Shown here one piece after another: positions 27,078 through 39,486 of a DNA stretch of 64,000 nucleotides. The stretch's first letter is position 1, and every line of letters begins with the position of its first letter. The stretch is taken from positions 143,449 through 207,448 of the forward strand of contig VZRZ01004327.1 of assembly GCA_013398175.1 (NCBI GenBank). The letters are read 5' to 3'. The notes under the pieces were generated by a model. It had not been told where the DNA came from, did not search any database, and saw nothing but the letters and a program-made list of their open reading frames with translations. Position numbers and translations under genes: made by a program. The stretch comes from Climacteris rufus. Taxonomy: Eukaryota; Chordata; Aves; Passeriformes; Climacteridae.

Positions 27078-29347
27078 AAATAAGGCTGGTTTTGGTTTGC
27101 TTTTATACTTTTGACATAATTTTCAATGTTTCTCACTATGTTTTATTTGCCTTGTTGCTCATGTTTCATAAAATACTATATACCCTGTGTGACATGCTTA
27201 AATTTATTTTGCTACATATAAACCAATGTCTTAGATATTAAATACTCTGATCTTATTCTTAATTTGCTTCATCAAGGTGAAGTTTCATATATTTTCTTAG
27301 AAAGAAAATTTTAGTTTTTAAATTGGAAAGTGAAATGAACAGCAGTGCTACTTAACGAATTCTGATTTAAGAGATAATTTTGGTATACTTGATCAGTGCC
27401 TTGCATACATAGAATCACATCTCTATTGCCTTACGTCCTAACTATACCATGTTACTCTGCAGAGTGTATGTTTTCTACAGTTTCTGAAAATAAGTTTTCT
27501 TTGTCATTATGTGAGTTGAACAGTCAGAAATCAAGATTCATTAAGTAACTGGTAAATTTAAAAAACAATTTTTAGTCCTCAGTGAAAGCTAAACTGCTGA
27601 AAGCAATTCTTTTTTTTCTAGAGAAACTTTCTTCTAAATTTGCATGCACAGATGAGACTGGCACGCATCAAATAGAGAATGAATCTGGAGAATTAATTCA
27701 AAGGGTTTGAAAATCATATTGATGTTGTTTACCTATTTCAATCAGTAATTTTTCTTCAACTATTTTGGCATCAAGAGTAATGTTTCATATTACTTTTGTC
27801 TTAGATGTGTTGGGGAAAAAACAAAGCCAAAGCCCAAGTTTCACATAGATTTAATTGAGGGAAACTGCTATTAAAAGAATCTGTGAACAGTTTTACATAA
27901 TCTTGTTCCAATAATAAAGACTAGTTGTTTTTGGTTTTGTTTTTTTTTAAATCCTCTTTGCCCCCTCCCCCATGTTTAAGATTTCTGAAATTAGGAAGAA
28001 AGAAAGGTTTATGGTAGATATTCCTAGTCTCTGACCCTAGTTATTATCTCTGTTATTCCTCCCTGTTTTGATTCAGGATCTGATTGTTCAAGGTAAAAAC
28101 CAACTTTGCTGCTGTGCTTTTTTCATTGTAACTGATCTTTGGCTGTGCTCATACTACTCTGTTGGCCAGCAGTATTTTGGAGATGCCCATGCATCTGTAT
28201 TTCTTGTGGGATATAATGCATGTGATCATTGCAAAGAAGGAACTGGGTATGTGCTGGATGCCAGGAAACAAGCTAAAGAGTAAGAAAACAGTTATAGAGG
28301 ATAGAAATTATTTTATATTTGCTCCTGAAACTAGTGTTTAGTCAGACCGCTTGAGGAAGAAAGTATCAGCTGTTACATATCCCTGAAATTCTGTGTTGAT
28401 AAATTCTTTCAAATAAAACCCAGCAGTTTTTCTCCATTGGCTATATTATTTCCTAAATCTGTTGAATGATTTCACAGTTGAAAGCTGTTTGGTGTGGCAG
28501 TTCTTCTCCAGAAATGGCATGTCATTCTGTGCTGGTCAGCTGAGGTGAGAATGGCTTTTGGAAAAAGTGCTACAGGGTGTCAGCAAGCCACAAATAGTTT
28601 TCTAAAATACCTGTGACTCTGCCATAGTGTACAAAAGAAAGATGCCTTTATTATTGTGTGAAAGCACAGAATTTATATCTGGCTTGACTAGAAAAGGACA
28701 GAAAGGAAAAGGCAACTGAAGACCACAAAGAAATGCAAACCGTACTGAGAGGGGAGAGTCAAGTGCTTCTTTTCTAAGAAGTGCATAATGTTATACATGT
28801 TACTGAGCCTGACCACATTTTCTTGCATAATCCTTTCCACCTCCTTGCATGACTTAACTCAGAATATAGTACAGGCAGGGTCAATGAGGGTGAACCAAAA
28901 GCTCTAGTCACGAGGCTGAAAGGTGACCTTGTTCTGCTGTGATGCCAAATTTCAGCTGAGTCCTCCTGAGAGATCCTTGAGTTGAGATCACAGATACTAA
29001 AATATTGGAGAAGTTTATGTAAGATGAATATGATGATACAGAAAGCAGAATGAAATCAAGCCTTCAAAAAATGTTATGTATGCCATGCTAATCCCTCAGA
29101 ATGCTTTTCTGTTTTGTTCATGGCAATTTTTTTATTTTTTATGAGTAAATTGTACTTTGGCACAGAAAACATGCTAATCTGATCTTCTCTGTGTGTGTGT
29201 CTTTCAAACAAGGATTTGCTCATGCTGCAAAATGCAAACAGGCAATGGCTTGACTAGTACTGAATGTGTGGACTTTGCATGTATGGTTTCAGTTAAGTGA
29301 TGTGTAACACCATAGCCAACATTGATGTCAATTTTTCCAGTAAATCC

Positions 29348-29501
29348 NNNNNNNNNNNNNNNNNNNNNNNNNNNNNNNNNNNNNNNNNNNNNNNNNNNNN
29401 NNNNNNNNNNNNNNNNNNNNNNNNNNNNNNNNNNNNNNNNNNNNNNNNNNNNNNNNNNNNNNNNNNNNNNNNNNNNNNNNNNNNNNNNNNNNNNNNNNNN
29501 N
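29348..29501. other. Assembly gap (154 N)
   Basis: An uninterrupted run of 154 N. The right flank enters a G-rich tract (29518-29538, including runs of five and nine or more G), which may explain why the assembly failed here. Any open frame through the gap is an artefact. Confidence 0.99.
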
Positions 29502-30606
29502 ACTATGCAGTGAACTTGGGGTGGGGGGGGGTGGTGTGGATTACTTCTTTAATTTGCAATAAGTAAAAGTTTGTTGCTACATTATAATTTCAAATTGTAA
29601 AAATTAAGATGTCATATTTTTCCAGTAGAAGGACTTGAATATTGTATTTTCACTTGGCCCACTGAAGATGGAATCTGTGGTATTCAGAATAATCAAATAT
29701 ATATATATTTCTTTGCCTAGGAAAAATAACGAGGGATGAACTACAGAGAGACTTGCTAACATATAATCAACAAATTAACACTGCTACCAGGCTTCATTCA
29801 CTCACAATTAAAAATGTGATTGGCATTGAAATTGCCAAGTTTCTACTGAAGACAAAGGGGAATATTTTTTCAAAGACTGAAACACTGGTTTTTATCATTA
29901 ATGGTTTCACATTTCACCAAAAGTTCTCATCTGAAATGTTGACTTTAATGCTTCTTGTCTCTTTTTCAGCTAAAACCAGACTTGTTCACCCTGCAAAGTA
30001 TATGCATCCATAAATCTTGAATGAGTGTACTAAACCAAATAAGAAAGTTTCATTAAAAAATATGGGAGTTTTATGATTGTTTTTGGGGTGGAGTGGGGGA
30101 AGTTTGCATGCTTTTTGTAGCTGTTGTTTTATTTTATTTTCTTTTCTTTTGAAAGAGAGAGTGTTTCTGAAATGACCTTTTCTCCACTGAGGTATTGTAT
30201 AAACAAACCAGTGATGATTTTCTGTGAATAAGGGAAAACAAATACACTATAAAAAATGTGAAATTTGGGATTCCCCACTATTATTCTCATTTTGGAAAGT
30301 TTTATACGGAACTTAATTTTTTTATATTTCCCCTATTTCAAGAGGCACTTCATGGTCTCACAGTATTCTGAACACATAGATTCTACTGCCTACCTACAGA
30401 CAGCCTGCCTGTTGTTTTTTGATGTTTGACACCACTCTGGTGGCAGCACCACAGCGATAAATGCTTTAAAAATGCAGATAGATTAAAGAAGTTGTGACAT
30501 TGATCTGTGCAAAACGCAGCTTGAAAGGGCAAAAATAATACAATGTTAGAGACCTTGCATTAAGCAGAATACATAGGCTCTCACACTGAAAACTGAGTAA
30601 GGAAAT

Positions 30607-30680
30607 AAGTTGATGGGCAATATATTCTACAACAGCCCCAAAGAAGCTGATGGGCAATATATTCTACAACAGCCCCCCTC
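30607..30680. repeat. 37-bp direct tandem duplication
   Basis: A 37-base unit containing TGATGGGCAATATATTCTAC occurs twice head to tail, with a period of exactly 37. The copies differ by only one or two bases (for example TTGATGGG against CTGATGGG), which suggests a recent duplication. It lies about 50 bases before a long TA dinucleotide tract. Confidence 0.88.
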
Positions 30681-30728
30681 ATCGCTGAATACCCATAATG
30701 GCCAAAACATAGATAACAACACCAATCA

Positions 30729-30739
30729 GATATATATAT

Positions 30740-30780
<41 letters not shown>

Positions 30781-30808
30781 TATATATATATACACACACA
30801 CATATATG
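30729..30808. repeat. (TA)n / (CA)n dinucleotide tract
   Basis: About 80 bases of alternating TA with a single G interruption near 30741 and embedded CA repeats towards the right end. It is a typical compound microsatellite, likely hypervariable and able to extrude into cruciform structures. Confidence 0.92.
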
Positions 30809-33800
30809 TAATTAAACTGTGAGGATTTTATAGTTGGAGAAAATGGTCATTTGCTATTTGCATTGGAGAGATGTATTTGACCAGATTGGATTCATCATCC
30901 TTTAATTCACTACAATTAAGTTTGATACAGAAAGGAGTATAAGCTCCATATATACGCTTGGTATATGTTTCATACGTGATAATAAAAATAAGCATACATA
31001 TATATTTCATTAATAAAAACCTCAAAGAACTGCTGTATGGTAGTGAGGCCCCTTAAATTTCTTTTCCTAGTTGACTAGTTGGCTTGGAAGGCTAAAGTTA
31101 TGCTTTTAGCATTGTCAGAAATGCCCCAGCCTTTATTACACTTGATGTCTTACTCCCATTGGGTCTATGAAGTAAACAACATGAGGTCATTTGGTAGGTC
31201 TGGACTGTTGTACATTTTAGAGGTTACCTGTTAAATAGGGTGTCACATTGTTGGTTTTGTTAAGTGGCACTGGTATGTCCTTTAGGCAATTGCACAATAA
31301 TTAGGACATTTCTTAATGTTTAAGTTTGCTTTCTATGCAGGAAGATGCTAGCCAAATCTTTTCCATTTCAGGAGAGAGTTTTGGTTCTGAGACTATTCAG
31401 GAGGACATTGCATGTTGATTTCGTTAAAATTTTTTTTTGAAGAAAATACTCTCATATTCCTTGGCTGCTGAAAATGCAAGTACTAACAAAATGTAGCCTG
31501 GGCAGGAGGAACTGCCTCTTTGGAGGTGGATATGTAGACTTTAGATTTTCCTGAAGTGGCTGTCTTTCCCCTACATGTGTTAGACACCTGTAACCAACAA
31601 CCAGCATTCAAAGGTCTCAGGCCTAATTGTTTTGTTTGAAATACGTATGGATGTATGCAAATTTTTAAGCTATTTGTTGAATTGAGGCATGAAAATCCTG
31701 CCTAAAAGTACAAGAAAAGTTTGATGCAGAATGAGAGAAAGGGTCCAGGTCACCAGAAACCTAAGTCATTGCCTCGACTAGAGGACTGCTTCTATGTCAG
31801 GCATATAGTTAAAAATAGTCAGGTGTATCCTTAATATTATTGGTATACTCATAAATACTGATAATGAAAAATTCATTATTAAGATGGAAGAATAAATACA
31901 ATGGAATATTGAGAAAGCAAGTTTCAAAAAAGGAGGAATTCAAATGTATCAATCAACTTAATACAAACCAATCAAATGCTGGAGTAGAATTACATTACAA
32001 ATGGAAAGAGTTTATGTATACCTTGAAAGACTTAGTACATCTCTCTGTTCTGTGTTTCCTGTGCTGGGTACATCAACCTATTTATAAAACAAATATTGTA
32101 ATACAGAAAGGCTGCATATTTTTCACATTCATCTGCTGAACATTGATATTCAGATAAAACAAAAATCTACAACCAATTATATTTAAATTTATCTGTATGT
32201 TGCATTCTTCTGTGAAGTGTAATATCCTGGAATGGAGATAATAATTCTATTTTGGATAATGGTTTGTTAATAAAATATATCTTTCTTTGTCATCGACCCG
32301 GTTAAAGACTCCATCTAAAATTGTATGGGAGCCATTTTATGTCAGTCCTGTGATGCAAATGTGCCCTAGAGTCATCTTTGCTTTGCTTAAATAAGCACTT
32401 TATTTCAAGTGCTTTATTGGCAATTACCAATGATTTTGTAGTTACTTGGCAACAAATGGCAGCATGATATTACATTATTTCACATAAGAGCAGGTGTGTA
32501 GGATATATTAAATAAACCATCATTTTGCTCTGTTAATAGACAAAAATATTTTCTTAAAGTAAGGTGAAACTATGCATAGCTTCATCCTAAAGACCTGTAG
32601 ATACATTGTATATGTGACGTGTGTAATGGTAAGTTATTTCTTCCTTACGTGATTACGAGGGAGGACTGTTTTTGTTTAGCTTATGTCAACGTCATTACTA
32701 TGGCTAAGTAAATTTAACAGTTTTGAAAGATTTTTTGACATTATATAACCATTTTTGACTAAGGATATTGTCGTACTTCACTTTCTTAGGTTTTTGGTGA
32801 AGGATACTGTTTGTAAAGATTTTCTTTCAAACTGTGTTAACTTGTAAACATGATTTTCTTATAATGACCAAAAAAACCAAACCACTAAATAATTCCATGG
32901 TATTTGCATTAACATATTTTCCAATGAGCTTTGGAGCCATTCCTCATGCAGAAGCCAAAATATAGTGAATTTCAGTGAACGATATAAAAATATTGAAGAC
33001 AGTGAACATGGGTGATTCAAGGCTCAGATAATGGACAGAGTAGCCTTTTACAATACATAGGAGCAATGCATGGCAATGAAATATGCAGTTAGATGTGGTA
33101 TATTCTTCCAGAAGGTTTTTTTCCTTAATATTTTAAGAAATCAGGATAAAGAGTAGCATTTATAAAAGAACAATTTATATTAGGTGATCCTGCCACTGGT
33201 CTGAAATACATCTGCTTAGCATTCAGTAATGAATAATCACTCAGTCTTAATCTTGATTCTGCTGAAGTATTGCTTTAGTATCTGTGTTACATGTAATCTT
33301 ACCCTACATGCCTCAAAGGAGGTGAGTGCTTTGTTTTATATTTTTTTTTCTAGATCACAGAAGGCATACAATTTTATATGACAGGAATGCTAGTTTGTTT
33401 GGTTTGTTATGTTTATATGTATTATGTTTTCTTACAGTGCTTCTGGACACAATTTTTGTCAAATACTCTTATGAGGAACTATATTGTAGCTCTATGTTTG
33501 ACTTTTCTAATAGTACAAATTCAGTATAACAGAACAAATATTTTAAGTGCAGAGCTTCAATCTGCTAATTTTAGATCTAAGAACAATTTAATTATTACAG
33601 CACCTGTTCTATTTGAAAAAGATTTAAAAGGTTTATTCTTTGTTTCTGTGGGGCAGCCTTCCAGGTCAGAATTGTTAAATCCAAATGAAGTTCAAGGGAG
33701 CTATTTTTTTTTTAGCTTCAGTGAGCACTCATGCTTTATTTTGCAGGAGGTAGATACATAAATGTCCACTTGATAGGAACCACCACTTGCATGTTCAAAT

Positions 33801-36800
33801 GTGGAGTGTCAGAAGTGTCAGAAGTACATAAATGTTTGATATCATTCAAAATCAGATTTTTGCATTATATGTTATTGCTTTTCTGCTCTGTTAGTGTACC
33901 GGTGTGAGGCATGGAATCCCCACTCTGCCTTTTCTAGAAATATAACAGAAGTGTATATTGGAAAATATTTTATTCATTTATGTGCATAATGTGTACATGA
34001 TCTTTGCATTTCTATTTTTTTAATATTTGTAAAAACATCTATGAACTGGCATATGAGAAACTCCTAAAATACTTTTATTTAGGGATTGTGCTAGAAAATT
34101 ATTACTATTTTCTTTTGATTGGTGGAAATCAAACAGTACTTTGTATTAATTTACCATTTGAAATATGCACAGCTATCATGGGCAGTAATAACAGCTATTT
34201 CGTAATATATATATATATATACACTGGAAATGTATGCAAGAATAGAGATAACCCTACAAAGGAGGTTTAGGTCTGATGTGTAACAGATAAAAGCTGGAGC
34301 CAATTGAAAGACTCATAAATAGCCAGAGCTAGATAACATCTCCTGCACTCCACCTCAGAGACCTGTTTTGTTTTGCAAAGAAGGTGAGTTACAGATTTTC
34401 TCACGTTTTGAAGATGAAAACAACACTTTTTTCTTTTCATCTTGCTCTCTGATACTTGCTCTGGAAATCTGAACAGGTACATTCTGTTACTGGCCTTTTT
34501 CACTTCCTAAAAATTTTAGATTTATCAGTGATGCATCCTTAACAGTCAGCTTTGTTGTGCAGGCACCAATCACACTTTTTCCTATAAAGGCCAAATGAAA
34601 AACTCTGTGCATTGAAATTTCACTCCATAGGTACTGTCTTCTATGTATCTTGTGCCATTTCCTGAGATTCACAGGCACAAAAGCACAACTTAGGTTTATT
34701 TTTCCATTATATGCTTCTTTCATCGTGTAAAGAGTGCAATAAATGTATGTGGCGTTTTACAGACATGGTTTTTGAATCAGTAAGTTATGTTGGGGAAAAA
34801 GGAAAGAAGCAACCCATGTTTTTTCTACACATAAAAGCCGTACAGATTTATTTGGAGCTCATTAGGGCAGAGTTCATTTTACCCAATGTTTCTTTTTTCA
34901 TATAAACTTTCTGATGAATCTCAGAATGCTTAACTTCAAGGGGAAAAAAAAAAAAAAGACAAACCCCAAATTCCATGTTAAGTGTTCAAATTGCAAAATA
35001 TGATGAAAATGGAATAATGATGCTATGGTAAAACAGAATACAGATTTTATGCTTCAGTCAGGTTACAACAAGTAACCCTCACAAACTCCTCACAGTGTAT
35101 CCAGTAATATTTTGTGAGGTAGGAGAAATACTGAAAAGTGTGTTTGGAGAAGAATGTGCAAACTAAAAAAAATGGAATTGAACCCAGTTGTCCCAGAGGG
35201 TGGTGGTTGTTTCATCTGCAGCTATTGACTGAGAAAGGATCTAGCTAAATAAAACTAAAAATATGGATTTGGAGTTCAAATGCATTTACTCCCCTTTGAA
35301 GTTGGTTGGGCTGTATGTGAAAGTTTATGTGTAGGAAGTGTATGAATAGTCTGTGCATAGATAGGATAATAGTTTTAGACTTCAGTGGAAATAAATAAAA
35401 GAGGTGACTTTAAAGGCTTTAGAAAAACACATAAACTCTGGAGTTTGGTGTTTTGTACACAAACAAGAATATCACTGTCTTGAAGACTGAAAGTATTCTT
35501 CAGGGGACTGTAATACTTAGACTGTGAATCCCAGCATTGTATTGCTTTCTCAAGGAAAAACCCTGAGATTCCTAAACTGCACTGCCACTTCCTTGTCTTG
35601 TTATCAAGACAAAATGAATAGGTATGTGGAATGTGCTGTACATGTTTTTATGCATTACAAACAGTTTTGCATGTAGAAAGTTTGACTAAACTCTTACGGA
35701 TACATTGGCCTTCAGTAGAAATCATACGAACAATGAAATGTGTGTATATATCTGCTTTTTACACAGAAAACCCCAGCTCTGTGTTTTACCTCTGAACTGA
35801 TTAAACTTCTATTGTGAAAGGGACAATAGACTAATTTCTTAGATTGATGTGCTTGTTGCCCTACATTGGGTATGTCTTGCTTTTGATTTATTAAGCTTCC
35901 AGGTAAATATGATTTAACTAGTCTGTTCTGTGAGTATTTTTCCTGTGCCCTTTTGCTAATTGGAAGGATGCAAATGCCACAGAGATCTTTATATTTCTCA
36001 TCTCACTTGCTGTATATTTTTGTAAACTGTACTGCTGTTTCGACTATTATAATAAAATTTTGAGGATTCGCATTCCATTGATCTAGATTCTTGATAATGA
36101 CTATAAAGAGTGTTATGTTATCTCAGTTTGCAGAAAAATAATCTGAAGTGTAAAGCTTTTCCTGTGATGATAGAGAAATGTGAAAACTGGTGCTTATGAG
36201 GCTGTTTACATTGATACTGCTTTGGCAAGGAAGGGTTATGTAGAGCAAAGCACTCTGGTAAATGGAAGAAGTTTTACAGTTAGGAATCCAACATAGCTCA
36301 ACAACAATGAATTTTGTAGTGGATTTATCAGGTTGCTTTTGAGCAATGAAGCAGTGCTACCCCGTATTCTCTGTCAAGCAAAATGAGAAATTTGGCAGCT
36401 AAAACACACCTAATGCAATAGCAAGTTCATATGCTGTAATGAACAGGCTGTTGCACTTCAGGGCTTCAGTTTTCAGGTCTGCCTTTTAGGTCTGCAACCC
36501 AGACGGTGGCTTAATTGGATTGTCCATCATAAGAAAAAGAGTTCCTCTTGTCTGTGTGTTTGAAAGGAGCACTTTCATACCAGGCAGAGATAGCTGGCAA
36601 GTTCTGGTCAAAAGGCTAATGTTTCTCACTGTAAACAAAATGGAAAATGGATGTTATTAACTTACATGCATAGTGCTGGGATTAAATGGAAAATCTATAA
36701 TGGATGATTGAAATATGGAAAATATGACCAGAAAATGGTAAAAAATTTCTTCAGAAATTCTTGATGTCAGTATGAGAAGGGAGTGTTTTCAGAATGATCT

Positions 36801-38212
36801 ATCACTTCTCATGCATCGTTCAGTGGTTGGTCATCTCTTTGAGTGTACTGACAAGCACCAAACAGCTTTTCAGTTCCACTATGCCAGAGCAGAACCACAG
36901 GTTTCATGCATATATTCTGGGCATTCTGTGAGGAGCTAGTAAATGACAGAGTAAAAAAGTTGCAAATGACATATGTGTAAACAATGTAATTTATATAAAA
37001 CCCTTGATAATTTCTAAAGCATGTTGGAAATTGGTTGAAGTTTGGTTTTGCTGTAGCATTGTAGAACTATTCTGTGAAGGGTACTGCAGTGTGTACTGCC
37101 GTGCAACTCTTTGGGTGTTGTGTACTTACTGTGTTAGGAAAAAATGTCCTCCATAATAATCAAGAGAGGTTTTTGATCTCCCCATGTTCAGTTTCTTACA
37201 ATGGGTGGAGGAGTACATGTCAGAATTTGATTAAACCGTTGTGGTCTTTAAAGCTGTTTTGTGTATATATCAGTAGGTCATCTCATTAACACTTGGACAA
37301 AGTACATAGTAAGTTTGTAATTAAACATCCTCTTCCTTCCCATGGAAATCAAATACAATCATAACTTCTTCCTTCCCTGTATTTGTTTATGCTAGAACCT
37401 TGCCATTGCCTAAATTATATTAGTTTTGGTACATACTTCAAATGAATTTTTTTATCATCACCTTCCAGACAGGACAAATAAACATCATACATGTACATAT
37501 TTTATGTAGCACCATGCCATGATACTCAAACAGAGCTAAGTTGCTTCAATGGGATACTGAGCTAACAACTCCTCTGTTCCTATTAGCCATGTTTAGTCAT
37601 TGAGAGATGGCAAGTGTATTTGTGTAGTACTACACTGTCCCGTGTAAATGTATACCACCCCATTTGTTTAGCTGTCTGCTCAAAGTTATGGGTTATTAAA
37701 TAGGAATAGACTTTGTTTTATGACCTCTTAGCAGCATAAATATCAGTGGAAGAAAGGCTGAAAGTTAAGTGGGCTGGACATAGCTGTTGTTTTTCATGAC
37801 AGGTGATCAGAGACATTAGATTCCCTTGCACAGTCCTCAAGGTGCTATTAACATCTGATTTCTGCCCTTAAGAAATGACAAGTGTATCTTCAAAGTTGGC
37901 CCCAAGCATGAGCACCATGTTAGCATACCTGCATGATTATCTGTTTGCCTGGAACTGGAAACAGTTGGATAGAGGAACATACCTTGCTGTCATGTTTTGC
38001 TTTCTCAGAGCCATGGCCATCACTGGCCATGAGATTAAGCAAATGAAAACTGCCTTAAAAAAAATCCCAGTTGCACAAGTCTGTGAGAAAAATATTTTAA
38101 TTTTATAATTCTTCCACTTTGCGTTGTTAAGCCACATTGATTCAGTTCTAAAAATGCTTTTTTATAAATGCATAAAAAATTTTATCTGTACTAAATTCTT
38201 TTAAGTGGAAAG

Positions 38213-38258
38213 ACTCTTTCTTTCTTTTCCTTCCTTCCTTCCTCTCTTCCTCTCTTCT
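38213..38258. repeat. Polypyrimidine (CTTT/CCTT) tract
   Basis: About 45 bases are almost purely C and T, with CCTT repeats in the middle. It is simple sequence with mirror-like character and no adjoining exon, so it is not read here as a splice-acceptor tract. Confidence 0.8.
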
Positions 38259-38893
38259 AACCTGATATGTAACTTAGTATGTTTTAGATTCTTAATTCTG
38301 GAAGGACTTGTATATTAATTTATTTTTTGACAATATTGTGTTTGGAATCAGTGGCTCACATTTTAACTTTCACTGTCAGAAAGAACTCACACATCAAGCC
38401 TTTGCAGGCACAGCTGAATCAACTGGATTTTTTCAGTTTCAATTATCTGTTTGTTTTTAGTTTTATTTCATACAAATAGATGACTTACTTCCTCTACTCT
38501 CACACAACTTGTAAAATCTACATTAACTGAACAGCTTCTTACTTATGACCCAATTCCTGGGGTTTTTTTTAGACTGGATACCCAGAATTCCAGTAACTTT
38601 CCTGTCTTTTTCAAGATGCAGTGGTCCTCAAGTAATTTATTTTAAAATATATTTTCCTCATTGTAAATTTTGGTAGTTCTGCCCTTTTCCTTTTTGCCTT
38701 ATTTATTTAATTTTCTATAAAGTGCATAAGCTAACTGTAGCTTTGCTAACAAATTATTTATAATTCATTAGCCTTCCCAGTTCACACTTCTTAAAGACTG
38801 TGTCATTGTCGCAGTAACGACACAAAAGGAAGAGCCAGAGACACCTGTTACCAGGATTAGAGAGCAGGAAGGAAGGGGGCAAGACCCGCCTTC

Positions 38894-38909
38894 TTTATTT
38901 TTTATATAC
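38894..38909 (-). promoter_or_regulatory. TATA box and AATAAA of the outer LTR
   Basis: On the - strand GTATATAAAA is followed within a few bases by AATAAA, the same arrangement as in the inner LTR. The CCAAT box that belonged with this TATA box is now about 380 bases away, beyond the inserted inner LTR, so this promoter is physically disrupted. Confidence 0.6.
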
Positions 38910-38927
38910 ATTTGGAAATCACTATTC

Positions 38928-39280
38928 TGTTGCCCATTTTTCACTGTAAAATAGCTAGTTTTCTCTGTTAGACAGTCTCAAGGACGATTTCTGTAAACAT
39001 AGCTATGTTGTTGTAAAAATTATCTTTTTACATTCCTTTCCCATGGACACAGATCCTTTTGACGGACACTTCTTTTAACCAATATAGTTAGAGACGGAAG
39101 TGTTAACTTTCTCCAATGATCTGTGATTTCTAAAAGTGTATATAAGAATTAAACGAAAGGGGTTTCCCCCCTTTTCCGCCCTTGCTCTGAACACAAGAAC
39201 ATTCGGACTCCAGCTCTCATTATTTCTGTCTTCGACTGATAAGCCGGGGTAAGCGGCTAATAACAGGCATCCCGGTAATA
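38928..39280 (+). mobile_element. Inner solo LTR (ERV) nested in the outer LTR
   Basis: A 353-bp + strand LTR runs from TGTTGCCC to GGTAATA. The expected terminal CA has become TA, so the ends pair as TGTT/AATA. A perfect 6-bp direct repeat CTATTC lies at 38922-38927 and 39281-39286, each abutting the element. Inside are a U3 with a CCAAT box (39113-39117), a TATA box (about 39138-39145), an ATTAAA polyadenylation-like signal (39148-39153) and a CG-containing R-U5 region. It aligns along its length with the outer LTR read on the opposite strand. The outer sequence continues collinearly with it across the insertion point, which confirms the boundaries. No internal viral sequence is present. 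It inserted after the outer LTR, in the opposite direction. Confidence 0.85.
39113..39153 (+). promoter_or_regulatory. Core promoter motifs of the inner LTR
   Basis: CCAAT (39113-39117) is followed about 20 bases later by GTATATAAG (39138-39146) and by ATTAAA (39148-39153). This order is that of a retroviral U3/R boundary with a closely placed polyadenylation signal. Transcription would start near 39170 and run in the same direction as the transporter gene. Whether it is active cannot be judged from sequence. Confidence 0.6.
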
Positions 39281-39486
39281 CTATTCATTGGAGGAAATCA
39301 GTTCTTCCTCCCTCAATTACAGTGGTCAAAGGAAATGTCCATCAAAGTTCTGTGTCCATGAGAAAGGAATGTGAATTATAAGATACAGTTACAATAACGT
39401 AGCCATGTTTACAGAGAAAACTGTGAGAAACTAGCTACAGAAAAATGAAAACATCCAGAACTGCAAAAATCAGGGCAACATGTCAT

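Larger units (their letters stand above)
6999..29347. other. Non-coding AT-rich sequence, probable intron
   Basis: More than 22 kb without a supportable exon, RNA gene or full transposon. Open frames are short and look random, with no family motifs in any of them. Small local features are the ATTT microsatellite near 12584, TTTA/TTTG repeats near 24411 and a three-copy 14-16 bp tandem repeat near 27035. Slightly GC-richer patches near 11880-11990, 15000-15250 and 23330-23480 show no gene structure. It lies between the CpG island and the transporter's first coding exon, so it is most simply intronic. Confidence 0.55.
29502..38800. other. Non-coding AT-rich sequence, probable intron
   Basis: After the gap the sequence is again AT-rich, with no supportable exon. 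It contains a 37-bp tandem duplication near 30607, a TA/CA dinucleotide tract near 30729, a short TA run near 34206, a poly-A run near 34944 and a polypyrimidine tract near 38213. Open frames here have no recognisable domains. Confidence 0.55.
38807..39480 (-). mobile_element. Outer solo LTR (ERV), split by a nested LTR
   Basis: Read on the - strand, the element begins TGTTGCCC at 39480 and ends GCGACA at 38807, the TG...CA form of a retroviral LTR. A perfect 6-bp direct repeat TGTCAT flanks it (38801-38806 and 39481-39486). Its U3 part (39480 to 39287) ends at a CCAAT box (ATTGG on +, 39287-39291). Its TATA box, AATAAA signal and R-U5 lie at 38927 to 38807. The two parts are separated by an inserted, oppositely oriented LTR (38928-39280). 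Without the insert and one copy of the inner duplication it is about 315 bp. No gag, pol or env sequence adjoins it, so it is a solo LTR left by recombination. The 6-bp duplication fits ERVK-like (alpha/betaretrovirus-related) families; the exact family needs a repeat-library comparison. Confidence 0.85.

Noticed and set aside
29297..29566. Open frames spanning the N run
   Set aside because: They consist mainly of unknown residues across an assembly gap.
38807..39480. A foldback DNA transposon with long terminal inverted repeats
   Set aside because: The inverted arms are better explained by two oppositely oriented LTRs: each has its own 6-bp duplication, TATA box and polyadenylation-like signal, and the outer sequence continues collinearly across the insertion point.
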